Source: Siphlonurus alternatus (Eukaryota > Arthropoda > Insecta > Ephemeroptera > Siphlonuridae). Taken from it: a stretch of 64,000 nucleotides of DNA. Location: the NCBI GenBank assembly GCA_949825025.1, contig OX463788.1, positions 21,619,971 to 21,683,970 of the forward strand, in the 5' to 3' direction. Position 1 is the first letter of the stretch. Each line of letters starts with the position of its first letter. The position numbers were made by a program, and so were the translations under genes. The notes under the pieces are model-generated. The model was not told the origin of the DNA. It was given only the letters and a program-made list of their open reading frames with translations, and did no database searches. Below are positions 11,601 through 25,980 of this stretch, in pieces.

Positions 11601-13643
11601 GTAATAATTGTTGCGTATAGATAGATAATAGTGTAGGTCGGATCAGGTTTTGTCTGATGACGAGCTCGGTACATGAAAATGCGTCGAGTCTCGGTGTCTC
11701 GAGCGGGCCGGGATTGAGCACACCACATTGCGTGGGCGTACGTTGATGATGGGAGCTATGTAGCGTGACGCATTGTTCATTCTGCCCCCTTCCTTCTGCT
11801 CGCACTAAAGCCTCTGGGTCACCGGGACTTACTGTAGTTCCTCCTCCTTAACACCTTGCATGTACTCAGACTGAAAGTATGGCAATTCTTTTATTATAAA
11901 AATGTTTTATAAAAGATTAAATCAACTCTACCGAGAATAATTTTTATATATAATATTATTATATAAATAATTTATAAAAATAAATTATTAAAAGTAGATT
12001 TACTTCCAAGAAACTATAAGATTTATAGAATATAGAAAAAGAGGCAACTGTGTCAGTTTAAAATGTTACAACAATTATGCAATAAATATACATGCCGAGT
12101 GCCGAGTTTTCAAACCATCAGTTTTACGACAAAATATCGAGACTCGTTTTACGGGAATGTAGTTTTAACAAATTGTAAATAAGAAAAATGTAGAGGAACA
12201 TCAGACAGTTCATGGAAATGACTAACAAATCATGGTATTACGCAACATTTTTATCATACTTATTATAATATGCTTCTATACAGTTAAATACAGTAACATT
12301 AACTTCTGTACTCTGCAGGCACCATTTATTTCTCCTTGATTCTGGTTTATTTTAATTGTTGTAGCAGTTTATGCAAATGTATATATGCCTCTCGTAACAT
12401 GATAATTATACTCAGGCTAGATTCCAGCAATTATTTTTACTTTTATAAATATGTTGTGTTATTCTTATAGAACATTATACCTTCCTTGCCACACGAAGTC
12501 ACCGCAAGTGAGATATAATACGAGAGTACAGAACTGAATTTAAATTGACTAAGACAAACGGGAACTACGTACCGTTACGCTTGAATATTTAAAATGCATA
12601 ATCACGATTTCCGATTGTTTAACATTGAGCATTGAGCTTAATATATATTAAATCAAATATGTTACAGATCATTTGTAAGATCTTTATGTCTCATTCTCAG
12701 CGCTCGATCTATTTATTGGACAGTGTCAGTTGAAAGTCAGTGACAGGGAATTTATATTAGACCGCCTAAGGCCCATCACCAAAACACGAAAACAATTTAA
12801 GATAGTTGCACTTCCTGATAAGAGCAATTTTACTTTTCTTTAAACCTTATGTCTTTTAATTAAATTTATACATTATAGAGTATAGGCGAACTTGCAAAAA
12901 AATCTCAATTATTGTTAGTACCGTAAAATAAATCACATTGGATGGTGATTTCCAATAACATTGTCTTTCGGACAGCATAATGAAATAAACATCGATCAGC
13001 AGTATAACATATACAGTATAATGCATGCATAGTATAATACTTGTTAAAATTTCATGACAAAATTGGTATAAAATGCATTCAAATTTAATATAAAATTCTA
13101 ACGACTAATAAATTAATTTCAAATTTCATTTTTACTTAGTTAATTGTTTTCTTTATATATTAATTGCGAGTGCTATATTTAATTTATTTGATAATTATAT
13201 CCCATTTTAGTAGCTATCTGGAAAATATATTAATATAATAATAAACATTTGTAACTGTAATTAATAATCCAGCATATTTTCCATACATAAAGCTTGTTAA
13301 AGTGCTGTCGTGTAATTATATATATTACGTGTATATTATCTGCATTTTATTTGCATTCACTCTGGCACTCCGCGTAAAATAGACGAAATAAAATTATTGT
13401 ATATTATTTCTACTGTATTTTCAGATAATGATTGAAGTTTGTTATAGATAAATTATTATAAAATATTTTTTTGCAGTTGATGGTGCGTATTTTACACGCA
13501 AGAATGTGTGTGCGTGCTTGAAGAACACGCCAACACATGTAGCATGTAGGACCTACATGTAAGCATGGACACGGAAGAGGGGAAGACAGTGGCGGCAGTT
13601 GTATTATATAGCTTATAGGAATATAATATACACACACGGGCAG

Positions 13644-13675
<32 letters not shown>

Positions 13676-13973
13676 TATATATATGTTACACTACACACCA
13701 TACTCGCTATACGGGCGTTACAGTTATAAGCAAAGAAGAAGAGCAGCATGCAGCTACAGCATTCTTGTCACCTTCGCTGTCGAACGAGGAAAACAACTCG
13801 GTCGCATCCTTTACGGAACAATTGAAATCTCAAGAAGAAGAAGTAAGAACTCGAAGTACAAGTTGGTAAAAGTTTCTATCGATTCACTTCCAAATAAGAA
13901 CAAAAGGCACTCAACTTGTTGTAAGGTTCCAAGAAATTAATTCTAATCAGAGAAAATTAAAAGTAAAATTGAC

Positions 13974-14088
<115 letters not shown>

Positions 14089-14352
14089 TTACAATAATAT
14101 ACATGAATTATATTATATCAATAAGGATGCTTCTCAAGTGTTTTACACGAAGTTTAATACGTGTTAAGAGTATTAATATTAAAAAATATATTAACAGGCG
14201 AATAATATAAAATAAATAGAAATATTACTTACTAAGTAATAAGTAATAAAACCATAAAAGTGTGACAGGTATTACTTTTCAATGTATGGTATACACACAT
14301 ATAATACAGTATATATATCAGTATAGTATATGTATATATATATATATATACA

Positions 14353-14384
<32 letters not shown>

Positions 14385-14850
14385 TGTATAATAAATAGTA
14401 ACAATAATACAATTATACATAATGTATATTTATTACAATTATTTGTATACATAAAAAATCGGAAACAATGTACGAACAAGACTTTAATTTTATTATGATG
14501 ATTATGAAAAAAAAAATTAAAAATCGGTTGAAAATGAAAGTAAATGAAATTTTACTTCTTTCCTCATCCTACCGTTAGCAGAATCGTCGACAACGATGGC
14601 ATTTGAAAGAGGCACTAATTTTTTCTTACAGTAGTTAAATTAATAATAACCATTACTTTAATTTGAACCTGCAGGCATATAATACAGCTTAGTTTTTTCA
14701 GCAAATATTATATTTTTGTTTCTATTTGTAATTAGTAATTTTAAATTTATAATATATTAATTTTAACTGAATTTTATTAATGAACACAACCAGTTGGTTT
14801 GTATTTTTTACTATAGAAAAATTATCACAAAATGAAATCTCTGGTGGTGA

Positions 14851-14999
14851 TAATGGGTGCGATTCACGAAGAAGTTAGTCAGGTTTCTAACCACGTTTAG
14901 CTTAACCACGTTTAAATATCCTGTTTTAAGTGTTAAACCACCTAGTTAAACGTGGTTAAGTTAAACGTGGCTAGAAACCTGGGTGAATCGCGCCCATTA
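14851..14999. mobile_element. 149-bp foldback MITE with GCGATTCAC ends
   Basis: TAATGGGTGCGATTCACG at the left and GGTGAATCGCGCCCATTA at the right. Arms share CAGGTTTCTAACCACGTTTA and AACCACGTTTAA, so the whole element folds into one hairpin. Confidence 0.7.
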
Positions 15000-15089
15000 A
15001 TTTGGTGAAAATGCAAATGAAATGAAAATTAAACTGTTCGTAGTTCCAAACGTACTACGCATGGAATTGGTTATGTGACTCATACGCTG

Positions 15090-15444
15090 TTAAGGGTAAG
15101 GTAACGCCACCAATGTTAAAAAAAATCCCTCTCACAAAAATTCTGAAAAAAAATTAAAATGTTCTCCTCTACACCCCCTATCAGTAGCTAAAATATCAGG
15201 TATACAAATACGATCTAGTTTTTGAGTTATGAATTTTTAAAGTTGACCAATTTAACATGGGAGTTTCATTTCTCCATGTTAAAGTAGTCAACTTTAAAAA
15301 TTTATAACTAAAAAACTAGATCGTATTTGTATACCTGATATTTTAGGTACTGATAGGGGGTATAGAGGAGAACATTTTAAATTTTTTTCAGAATTTTTGT
15401 GAGAGGGATTTTTTTTAACATTGGTGGCGTTATCTTACCCTTAA
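15090..15444. mobile_element. TTAA-flanked foldback MITE, copy 1
   Basis: A nearly perfect palindrome along its full 355 bp. Ends TTAAGGGTAAGGTAACG and its complement; arms of about 170 bp include CTCCTCTACACCCCCTATC and ATATCAGGTATACAAATACG. The centre is AACATGGGAGTTTCATTTCTCCATGTT. TTAA at both edges is the target duplication typical of piggyBac-like elements. No transposase. Confidence 0.82.
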
Positions 15445-16206
15445 ATAAGTAATGCATACGCCGATATAATAATATAGCTGCTACATGCTACATATTTCTT
15501 GACAGCCATCCAGAGACTCCAATCAAAAATATTGTAATTTAATCAAATAAAACTTTAAGTGTTAGTTACCAAGCTCACTTAATTACCTCAAAATTGTATA
15601 ATTTAATTTTCATTGCAGTTTTTCGATTTGTTTGAAATTAATTAGTACTATAGCAAACAGTTAAGAAAGATTAATCGCTTAAATGATTTTTTTTTTATTA
15701 AAGAAGTTGATTATATGCATGCTCGAGCGAGTATCTAGTAAAAAAAAATGGAGAATCGGGTGATTGAATAGGTCTGCGGCACCTTATGGCACTTTTGCCG
15801 TACACGTTTCCTGGAAACACCACGCGGACCTTAGTAGACAGAGGTATAATATATGTCATTACCCTACATTGATTCATTTTTGCCTTATTTACTCCCACCT
15901 GGCGGAATGTATCCGGTAAGCACTAGTACAATTGTCTGTCCTCACTTCCTTCCTGTCTTGTAGGTACGTCACCATCCTTGGCTTTCCCTGTCTTCAAGTC
16001 CTCCTGATGCTTATTTGATCCGGTTTTGGGTGACTCACTATTGACAACGTGAGTTTACTGTCAATGCTAATCTACCGTCATTTATAACATAATTATATAC
16101 CCCAGAAAGTACGTTGAAAAAGAAGCCGTGAAAGTGTACGATAGAAGTGTACGCTATTGTCAATTTATATCCGTTACATATTTTAAATGACGGGATACCT
16201 GTGTTA

Positions 16207-16446
16207 TGTATAATATAATATAATATAATATAATATAATATAATATAATATAATATAATATAATATAATATAATATAATATAATATAATATAATATAATA
16301 TAATATAATATAATATAATATAATATAATATAATATAATATAATATAATATAATATAATATAATATAATATAATATAATATAATATAATATAATATAATA
16401 TAATATAATATAATATAATATAATATAATATAATATAATATAATAC
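16207..16446 (+). repeat. (TATAA)n pentanucleotide array, about 48 units
   Basis: An uninterrupted run of TAATA/TATAA units over 240 bp; every reading frame is open in it only because of the repeat. Confidence 0.95.
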
Positions 16447-16919
16447 ATGTCATGAAAACAATGAAAAACAGTGTTTTGAATCACCTTTAATAATTTATAC
16501 AGCCTTGTCATATTATTAAGAAAAAATAAGTTATTCACTATATATTGTCGTTTCAATCATTACGTATAAATGACGGTTTTTATTTAATACGGATACGTTG
16601 ACGACGTATGGAACACCGCCGTCATGTGAGCGTATCGTGATTCCATTGATTGCGCCTCAAAAGTATGCAACTTGTTCAGCACGTCGCCTCTCTTCTGACA
16701 GCTGACGGTAACTATTATTGAAATAAGTTTAGATTATTTTAATATTTAATGTGTTTTTCTGTTTTTCTTCTTCAAGTATACTTCAAGTAAAAAAAAATAT
16801 ATATATTCGTTTTACACGTGTACACCTCTCTGAGGTTGTCTTTTACAGAAGATTGAGGTGAATTTATAAAGTCGCGAACGATTATTCTTTTACAATATTT
16901 CCTGGTATTTTAAATATTA

Positions 16920-17120
16920 CTAATGAATGCATCTTGAAACTCGGCTAGAGGTTTCGGTCCAGGGAGCAAATGCGCGTGTGTTACGGGGCACTGGGCCTGC
17001 CTGCCTACCTCTTCTTGTGACGTAACGAGCTCCCCACGTGGTCACCCAAACCACCGCTCGGCGGCCTCGTAGCATCAGCAAGGAGCGGGCGGGCGAGCAA
17101 ACGAACGAGCGAGTGAACAC
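16920..17120 (+). promoter_or_regulatory. GC-rich island with promoter-like motifs, gene unassigned
   Basis: Contains TGACGTAA, CACGTG and GAGCGGGCGGGCGAG (17,083-17,097) followed by GAGCAAACGA in AT-rich surroundings. The same 15-mer occurs inverted in the 5'UTR island at 19,057-19,071, again followed by GAGCAAACGAG. It may be a divergent or duplicated promoter; no exon with a clear ORF follows. Confidence 0.3.
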
Positions 17121-18945
17121 TTCCCATTAGAAACAACGGTTGTTCCGTTATGGATACGCCAAGCAGCATTTATAAACACTATAAAAATGTAGACGTCGAC
17201 ACATCTCATCTATAATATGTCTCTACAAAAACTTTTCAATGATGCAAGGAGCTGATCTATAGAAATAATAAATATATTTAATCTCTATATGCTATACTGA
17301 ACGTACCGTAAAAACGTGTGCAACTCTTGCATTTTGTATAGAAGGCTTTGGTTGCATCTGTGGTTTTGAAGAAAATTTATATTTTATTATTTGTTCAATA
17401 ATTATCTGTGGCGGTGCACTAGTACCATGCAGCAGTACCAGGTACCTGACACGGTCAATCAAATTTAAATTTTGCAAAGATGGAAAAAAAGAGAGAGAAA
17501 AAAATCATGTTTTCTGTACTTTTTGGCTATTCAGAATTTTCCTTCAATAAGTAAGCTATTTAAATCCGTCAATATACAATGCCATAAAAATGTATAATGT
17601 CACGGAAAAACGGATCTGAGTTGTTGAAGCGAGAGGTTACAAATAATACAATTATAACAGGACTTCAGGGAGAGGTAACCATATTTTTTTGTCTTTTTCC
17701 AAAATAAACAGTGATGCATTTTTGAAAATAAAACTTTTACTATCCTCTAGCAGCAAAAATATTCGACGAACTACCTCTCTGCACTAAATTATATAATTTT
17801 TAACTATATCAACTGGCGAGTGTGTATAGCGTTATTGTTAAATTACTGCATGCATTATGTTATATTTCGTTTTTTATTAATGAAGTTCAGTGGGTGACTG
17901 AACACTATAAAAAAAAATAAAAAATATTCATAATTGATTTGTTTCTATTGAGAAAAAATTGTTAGATGTCGGAAAGAAGTTTACTTGCGTTTTTTAATTA
18001 TTTTAAGTTCCAACCTCATTCATTTGTCTTATTAAGTTGAGCGATTAAAAATCTAGATATATCCTCGTATATTAACGAGTTCTTCATCAAACTCTGTGTA
18101 TTTAAAAGTGAGTAGAGATAAGGTAATTTAGTGATAAAAAAATATCAGTAATTGTCAACTTATGCGGTGTAAAATAGAGCAACAACTTATACAGTAAATA
18201 CCTATAAGTATACAAAACTTAGAAGTTTTTTTTTTTTTTTTTTTTTTTCGTATACTTTAATAATCGTTTTAAGTCCCAGGCGTTTAATAACATTTATTTC
18301 AAGTTTGGTGAAATATTTTGAACAAAAAAATATTGTTACCCCCATGCCTTATAAGACTTGATTGTTCCTTGAGGTATATTTACATCACTGACGTGTTAAC
18401 GAATGCAACTAGACGAGTTTGTGTGTACCACCCAACGTGACATCACGACCGTTTTTAGAGGAATATACCGTACTTCCTCGTCAGAATTAATAAAAAACAA
18501 AACAAAAATTTTTAAATAATTTATAAGAAGTGCAAGTAGTGGCAACAGTTCTCACTACTCTGCATGAAACTGCTGCTATAGCATCCTTGCCATCCTTGGG
18601 CATTATTGAACTCCTCAATATATAAAGGCACATTGCTAATCCTCTACCACGAACACACACCACGTGTAATATATCGCGATCTACGACCCGCGCCCAATCT
18701 AGGGAGTGCTAGATGACTTGATACGTATCTCCCTTGCTTGGGTCACACAAGACATGCAATCAATCACTTCTTAGTTACTTGACCCTCAGCTTATTTTTAC
18801 CAGCTAGGAATGATGAAGTCGTAGTCCATGAGACACATTCAAATAAACATTAACTTTTTCTGTCGTTGAATCTGAATTATATTTTTAATTTTGTTGTTTA
18901 AATTTCTTTCTTCACTTTTTCTAAACTTGTTAACAATAGACTTAC

Positions 18946-19095
18946 CAATTTTTGAGGGATGTCTTGTTTGCGGCTTATCTCATTCGCCGGAAAATCCACA
19001 CTAAAAGCCTCTCGCTGATCGCCTGTGCCTCTTCTCGTTTGCTCGTCGCTTGATCTCTCGCCCGCCCGCTCGCGTTACCAGCCTAAGATCTAACT
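18946..19095 (-). other. Probable non-coding first exon (5'UTR)
   Basis: A GC-rich stretch on the minus strand runs from about 19,095 to a strong donor, AAAATTG|GTAAGTCTA, at 18,945. It contains only a very short upstream ORF (ATG AGA TAA) near the end. A TATA box lies about 30 bp upstream. The next minus-strand exon with a matching 5'UTR acceptor is the signal-peptide exon ending at 6000, so this is probably the first exon of that gene, with an intron of about 12.9 kb. Promoter and donor are seen; the link to that gene is inference. Confidence 0.5.
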
Positions 19096-19126
19096 GTTCT
19101 CGGTAGCTCGCGCACGGGCATCGCCT

Positions 19127-19132
19127 CTTATA
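19127..19132 (-). promoter_or_regulatory. TATA box of a minus-strand promoter
   Basis: The minus strand reads TATAAGAGGC here, in a GC-rich island within AT-rich DNA. About 35 bp downstream is an initiator-like ACAGTTAG, the spacing expected of a focused arthropod promoter. It is followed by a GC-rich leader and a consensus splice donor at 18,945, so it likely drives the proline-rich secreted protein gene. Confidence 0.5.
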
Positions 19133-22100
19133 CCTGACCCACTTCCTCTACCCCTACCCTCCCTCCCTGTGTGGCTCCCTCAATCCCTACCTTGCTGCCT
19201 TGCAACCCACCACAGGGACTCCCTATAGTAAATAAAAGTTTGTCCTTTGTCCGGTTGCTTCTCAATGACGTAATTTTTCAGTCAAAACACCATACACATT
19301 TTTGTTCATAAAAAGCATGAACTTCTATTAAATGGTCGTTGATTTGCATTGTCTTTGTATTAAAAATGACAACTAACCCGCATGATGTCAAGGCCTTTTT
19401 AAAATTACAAAATTATGAATTTTAACCTTCAATCATATACTTTTAATCCGAACAATGATTGACTATTGTTTACTATTATAATGTTAAGAAATGCTGAAAA
19501 CTCATTCACGAATTAGTAAATTATATAGCAGAAGAGAAGGTGACTCACTGAGCATCTCTTATTTGCACATTTTACTGCTCTGCTGACACTTCGCACTCGA
19601 ACAGTTTTTTAAATTAATTTCAAACAGCAAGGTCAATTTCCAAATTTTCTTTATCCCCTGGCCACGCTGCGTACAGTTTTTAATCCATTTTATACGTGAT
19701 AATTTCCACTTTCCTGTCAACATGATTTACAAATTTTACTGTAATAGCATATCCAAGCTAGGATAATCATTTTATTAACCTTCAAATTAGGCTGAGACCA
19801 TTAATTTATAAGTATATTATTGCAGAAATATTTGTTTTAATGCCAGCTGTTCCAATGATTAAAATTTGAAATTACATGATCGCCCTTTTAGGTATACGCC
19901 ACAGATTAACTTCTATCTTAGAAATATTTCTCATTTCATCGTAAAGAATCTTAATATACTGTATTATCTATATCATGACAGTTCTTGGCTGACATTATAT
20001 GTGAGAGTATTTTTAAAGTTCAAAATTTCTTTACTATTTCCGATGTTAATAACAATGCAAGGTAGTTATAATATTACAATGAAAAAGTACACTCTTATGT
20101 TGCACTGTCAAACACACAGCTAGGACAGAAACTTCACTCACATGAGTATTATTAGAATTAATTGTCATTGCAATGGGAAAACTTTCACAATGGACTCTTG
20201 AGACAGTTTTTAAATTTCAAGTACAAATTTTATTAATCTCACTTGCAAGACAAGCAGTTTGTACTGAACCTAAAAGGGAAAAAATGTACAATAATTCAGC
20301 ATTGTATCCAGTATTGTACAATTTTATTATTTTTCATTATAAAATTAATAATACATTTTTTTAAAAAGTTCTTCGTAAAAGCACCCAAATACGTTTATTT
20401 ATTTTATTTTATTTTATTTCACTTGTGAGACCAATAAAAAGACAGATTGACCACTATATAAAATTAATCGCGCTCGAGGAGTACACCTGGAATGAGGCTC
20501 CACAATCCACAAATAATAACAAACCATTAAATGTTGTACGTATCTTTCTGCTTTATTTAAAACAAATTCCAATAAATTAATAATAATGGTTTGCCACAAA
20601 CAAATCTCGTATCTACTATATAATATGAAGAAACCGTAACATTGCCGTGATCTCTGCAACCAGTGCATAAAACATATTCCAAAGAGTGATGTAAAAAGTA
20701 ATCAAGAACAATAAATTATTTACAATTTGACACTGATTAGATTATTCCGATATATTAGAGGTTGCAGCTACCCAGAACTAATTTGAATCAACATACTAGT
20801 GTATATATATAGTGTGTGAAGAAATATTAATCTCAGAGTATTTAAAATGTAAGAAATATATAGTAAAAAATAACATTTTAACGTGCTAGGAGTGATTTTT
20901 ATATGTCGCCCACCGTTAACAATACAAAATACGGAGATACGAATGAATTAATTAATTATAAGTGCCATTGTTCGTTAGACTTTTTATTGTTTAATAATCA
21001 AACAAGCTATAAATGCTGATAAATGAGCTGTAATAGTTTTACTTTCTTTCCTGTCCTTGTTGCTTTTGTGATGAAATTTTGACTCGTATATTTTAATTTT
21101 CTCATATATTTGATACTATTTATACGAATACCATAAAATATGCATGGACCTCCGATCGATCCAATGTAAATTTATAAATTATCTCGCGGTCTCATACAGT
21201 ACAGCTATTTAGCTACAACTTGCTACAAGCAATAGAGGTGATCACAGCTTTAGCAAATGATGTGGCAGTTGGCATGGGTAGCTCAAATTGACTGGCTGCA
21301 TGGTGGAATGCTATATAGAGACAATAGAGACACTATCTAGCTAATCTAGCTATCACGCTATCACTCTAGCTATAAGGTTATTCCATCAGCTTCTTTTTTT
21401 TTTAAGTGAGGCAGTTGTGGCAGTACCGCAGTACACATTTAATTTCTCCAAAAAAATTGTGTTGTGATGGTCATTTTAACCAACTACAAATCACAATTTA
21501 ACAACAACTAGTACTAAAAAGTGGACGGGATAAGTAGAATTATTTTCACTGAAAAGTTTATACGATGTCGTCAGTAAAATGATGAAATATTTAAATCAGT
21601 GGGGATATGACTACACTTAATTTTTTTCTGTCTTTATAAACAACCTATCTGTTTCAATTGTCCCTGTTTTGTCATAACTTACTAAGTTGTTTTAACACAG
21701 TAACTGTGCTTATTGTAATGATTAATTAAATGAAGTTGCATGTATATACCAGATGCACAACCAGCAAAATATGTAATTTTCAAAATAATATAAAGGTTGC
21801 TTTTCAAACAAGATACGAATATTCAAAATGTGAGATTGTTTGCCGTCTTGAATTTTATATAAAATTATCTTAAATTTTAATTTAAAAAGTTTATTGCTAT
21901 TCAAATAATCACAAAATTATATATATAAATGTCAACTTTGCAACACAGTTAATTTTTTATAAAATTCCTGCATTATAAACTGTTCTGAACTGAAAATTCA
22001 CTGCGTTCATAGTGCTTTACTTTAAAAAAATATCTGCACTAATCGTATATAGATCAATGCATAACAAATTTAAAGTGAAAGCTCTTTATTGATTGCTAAG

Positions 22101-22369
22101 TTTTGAAATCAGAGAGCCTTAAAATATCTATGGCACGCTAGGGTCTGAAATTGCAGTACTTATTTTTAAACAAAACAGAAGAACATTGTACGAAGACATT
22201 TTAATGGATTATCTCATTGTAAAAGTGACTTTTAGTAAGTTTTTGGGTGACTGGACACCGTTGTGAATAGGATATTCGTTTTATGTCACGCATTGAATGG
22301 GTTGTTGTACTGTATTTTTTATGTACTGTTATTTAATAGACAAATATTATTATTATATTACTTTTTAAG

Positions 22370-22421
<52 letters not shown>

Positions 22422-23513
22422 ACTAGATAGCTGTTTGAATTTAATTTTAAAATTATGCTATTGATAACAGGAATAATAGTGAATATACCCTTTAATACGT
22501 AAATCTTAGAGATGAAAACGTTTGAAATTCGTATATAACTTAAGTGTGTGCTGAAGAACAGTAAGATGATCAGTTTTTATGTATTTTTTGTGTTTACTAA
22601 TTAGACAAAATGTATTTATAATGTTTCTCAATGTAAAATGTATTACTTAATGTTATCAATATATAAAAATGTAAAATTTCTTAAATTCTGCCATCCTGTT
22701 CGCGATTCATAAATAATAAACTATAACGTTCCCCGCCTACGAGTTCTAAACTCTTGGGGTCTAACTTGTATTTCTAACTTTTGTAAAATGTTTTATTTTT
22801 TAATAAAAACATTAAAAAAAAAGGCGATGAACAGGCGGCAGCTAGGTAACATTAATTAATTAAATTCTTTATTAATATAGCTTGCGCTAATTATACATTG
22901 GTAAAACAACATACATATTATATTTATAGAATATATTTGACATAAATTAAACATCCTAGGCATTTATATTTTGAATATTTTACATATTATATAGAATTAT
23001 TACATATTACATATATTTCATAGGCCTACAGTATGTTATAAAATTGTAAAATTACATTCATATGCCATAAAGCAGACATACACGCTTGCAACTCTTATTT
23101 ACTAGTGGTCGAAGTTTCCTCGTCAGCACCCCTCGTCGAGCTTCTCAAAATTCATTTACCTTCTCTCTCTTCGTCATTCATAATGCTCAATTTCGAGAGC
23201 GTACGTATAAGATCTTTGTTGGTGTAAAAAGTTCACAAAATTATTTGTTCATTTTTATTTTTTTTTATTATTATTATTCAGAAAGACAGACATAAGACAT
23301 ATATATTACAAAAATATTACAAATAACCCTAAGAATATGGAAAATTCGTAGACGTATAATATAGTACGTATACCAGTATATATATTTGATTTTCAGTGAC
23401 AATGCATGATCTTGCATTAACTATATAGTCAAAATTTCAATATACAATTTCAATTCAATCAACAACTTCAAAAAGGCTACTGTGAAACAGGTGACACCCT
23501 GACGTCGTTGAGC

Positions 23514-23577
<64 letters not shown>

Positions 23578-25954
23578 ACATAATACAAAATTTTATAATA
23601 TATTCTGCTGCACTGCAGCATACTCAACAAATAAAAAACACTGTTAGTTAAAATAACGTTACAAAGAATTTGTGAATCTTGATATAATTATGCTGGTATC
23701 ATTTCATTAAATTGTTGATAAGTTATAAGCATGATACAATGTATATTTAATTGTAGACCTTATTTATGGCCTTTAGATTTTTTTTAATCCAAATTCAAGT
23801 ATAGATTGAAAAAATATTTCTTTACTTCTGGCATGATTAAACTCTTTGAAATAAAAAAAAAGTAAAAATACTAAAATACCTATTATAAATAAAATCAATA
23901 TATATTTTTTTTTCATTTATTTATTGGAAAACTGCTTGTACAGACAACATGGTACAGGCCAAAAACTAAATTTACACAACACAACACAGATAAACAATAT
24001 TTAAAAAGTAACACGGGGAAACAACGTCACTTTCATATTTCTGATACTATTTGCGGTAAAAAATCGTAAATTTTTGCAGTCTGATAAATTCTCAAACCGC
24101 ACACATACATCTCTGTAACAACTTTATCCTTGTTTCTTGCATTGTACGTACAAATGAATATCAATATTACATGACTGTGTATGGATATTTCAGTTTACCT
24201 GCGTTTGAACATACAGCAATTTAGAACATTGATGGTAAAGTTGTAACTTAAAATTTTAAACACGGGTATCTGTTTTCTTGAAATGTAGAATATAGTACGA
24301 AAGGCACGTTTTTGAAGCAAGAATTAAGAGTCTATTCAAATGAGTAATATTATAGATTCCCCAAAAATATTTCATACGCTAAATGAGAAAAAACCCTTTT
24401 GACTTGCTTCAAAAAAGCAAAAAGCCAAATATATTAAAGACGTAACTATGCAGTAAAATTAAAATATATAATAACCCCTTTATTTTTATTATAACACATT
24501 TAATTATTTGTATGCAAAGTAAAAAGAGAGCAATGGTTGTAGTTGCAAGGAATAGGAAATTTTTAATGTTTTCCCAGCAATTGGTCGCGCTTGTCTACCG
24601 TTCTAGAATATATGCAAATCCGGAAGAGAGTAACTGGATTCTCGGAAAGTGCTGGATGATTCACTTTGGTGTCGCTCGACGCCACTCCAGCAGGTCCTAC
24701 ACGATTCCTCCGCGGTGCTCTCGCTTCCTCCACGTGGCACACTTCAGGCTGCGTGACGTCAAAGCGGCTGGACATGCCTTCTTCAATTAATCTTGCATGT
24801 TTATAGTTCGAAATGACTGCAGCTGTAGGTTAACTGCTGTATAGCTACTCTACACTACTTGTGAATAAACATGCATGCAACCTGCGCTTCATATAGTTCA
24901 TTTGAGTTATATTTTCATCACTGTTAATATCTTAGGACATCTTGTAATAATATTATAAAAAAAGCACTAATAGACAATCATTAATAATCTTATAATATAT
25001 TATATACATATATTATTTCATTGTTTCTGATATTTTTGTGTCACATTTTAGGAGTGAACGATATTATAGCTATTGAAGTAGTAAAAGGGTTTTATATCTA
25101 CAAGCTTAATGCAATATTATAAATAATATATAATTTTCATACAAAAACATTCGAATCACAATTAAAATAAGACTTAAACTTATATATACAGTACGTATGA
25201 TGCTGCCCTGCTTCTTTTCGTTTTTTGATTTTGTAATTTACTTTTTTATGTAAAATTAATACCACTTTACATGATATAATAATAATATAATATATTACAT
25301 AGTTGAAAAATATGAACCAATTTTTTTATTATTATTTAATTTTCTTCTTGCATGGTCTTCTCCTTTTTTTCCATTTTCGGAAAACTCAGTTTACCTTTAG
25401 AGAAAAAAAATGCATGCTTCTTAGGTTTAAAAAACATGCAGGTAAAAAAAAGATACTTGATCGCTACTACCTGTAAGATACTTTGTTACAAAATAAAAGA
25501 TGATGACATGTTATAATACTGTACAATTATAAAGTTATTGATGACACGTATTAAGTATAACAATGATTTTATAATAACTATAGAGTGCATATTATTGTCG
25601 ATCAGTTTTTTTTTTTTTTTTTTAGATTGGAAGATAATGCAAGTGCAGAGAAGTTGAGCTTCTTCTTACTTAAAATTGACAAGGTCTTGACAAAACCTTT
25701 TATATACCGATGCTGTAATAATAATAATTTATTTTAGAATAACGGCATGGTTTACATCATATTATAACATGATTTACGTCTAACATAATATGCAGATGAT
25801 ATTTGCAATATCATCTAACTTATCGGCAAATTTCGGATGTGCAAGGTTTCGGGTCTTCCTCTATTAATTAGTATTTCAGCGGTGTAATTTCACATAACGG
25901 TCAACAGTTCCATTGCAAACTCAACTCAACTCAACTCAATTTGTATGTTGTGAA
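19133..25954. other. Intergenic AT-rich region
   Basis: Apart from (TA)n arrays and the island at 24.56-24.79 kb I see no gene; open frames are short and AT-driven. Confidence 0.55.
24563..24790. promoter_or_regulatory. GC-rich island with CRE and E-box, gene unassigned
   Basis: Contains a perfect TGACGTCA (24,754-24,761) and CACGTG nearby. On the minus strand a 70-codon frame (MSSRFDVTQPEVCHVEEARA...) covers it, without a recognisable domain. It could be a promoter, a first exon or neither. Confidence 0.25.
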
Positions 25955-25980
25955 ATAATAATAATAATAATAATAATAAT

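Noticed and set aside
16038..16556. 172-codon YIILYYIIL-type frame
   Set aside because: Encoded by the (TATAA)n array.
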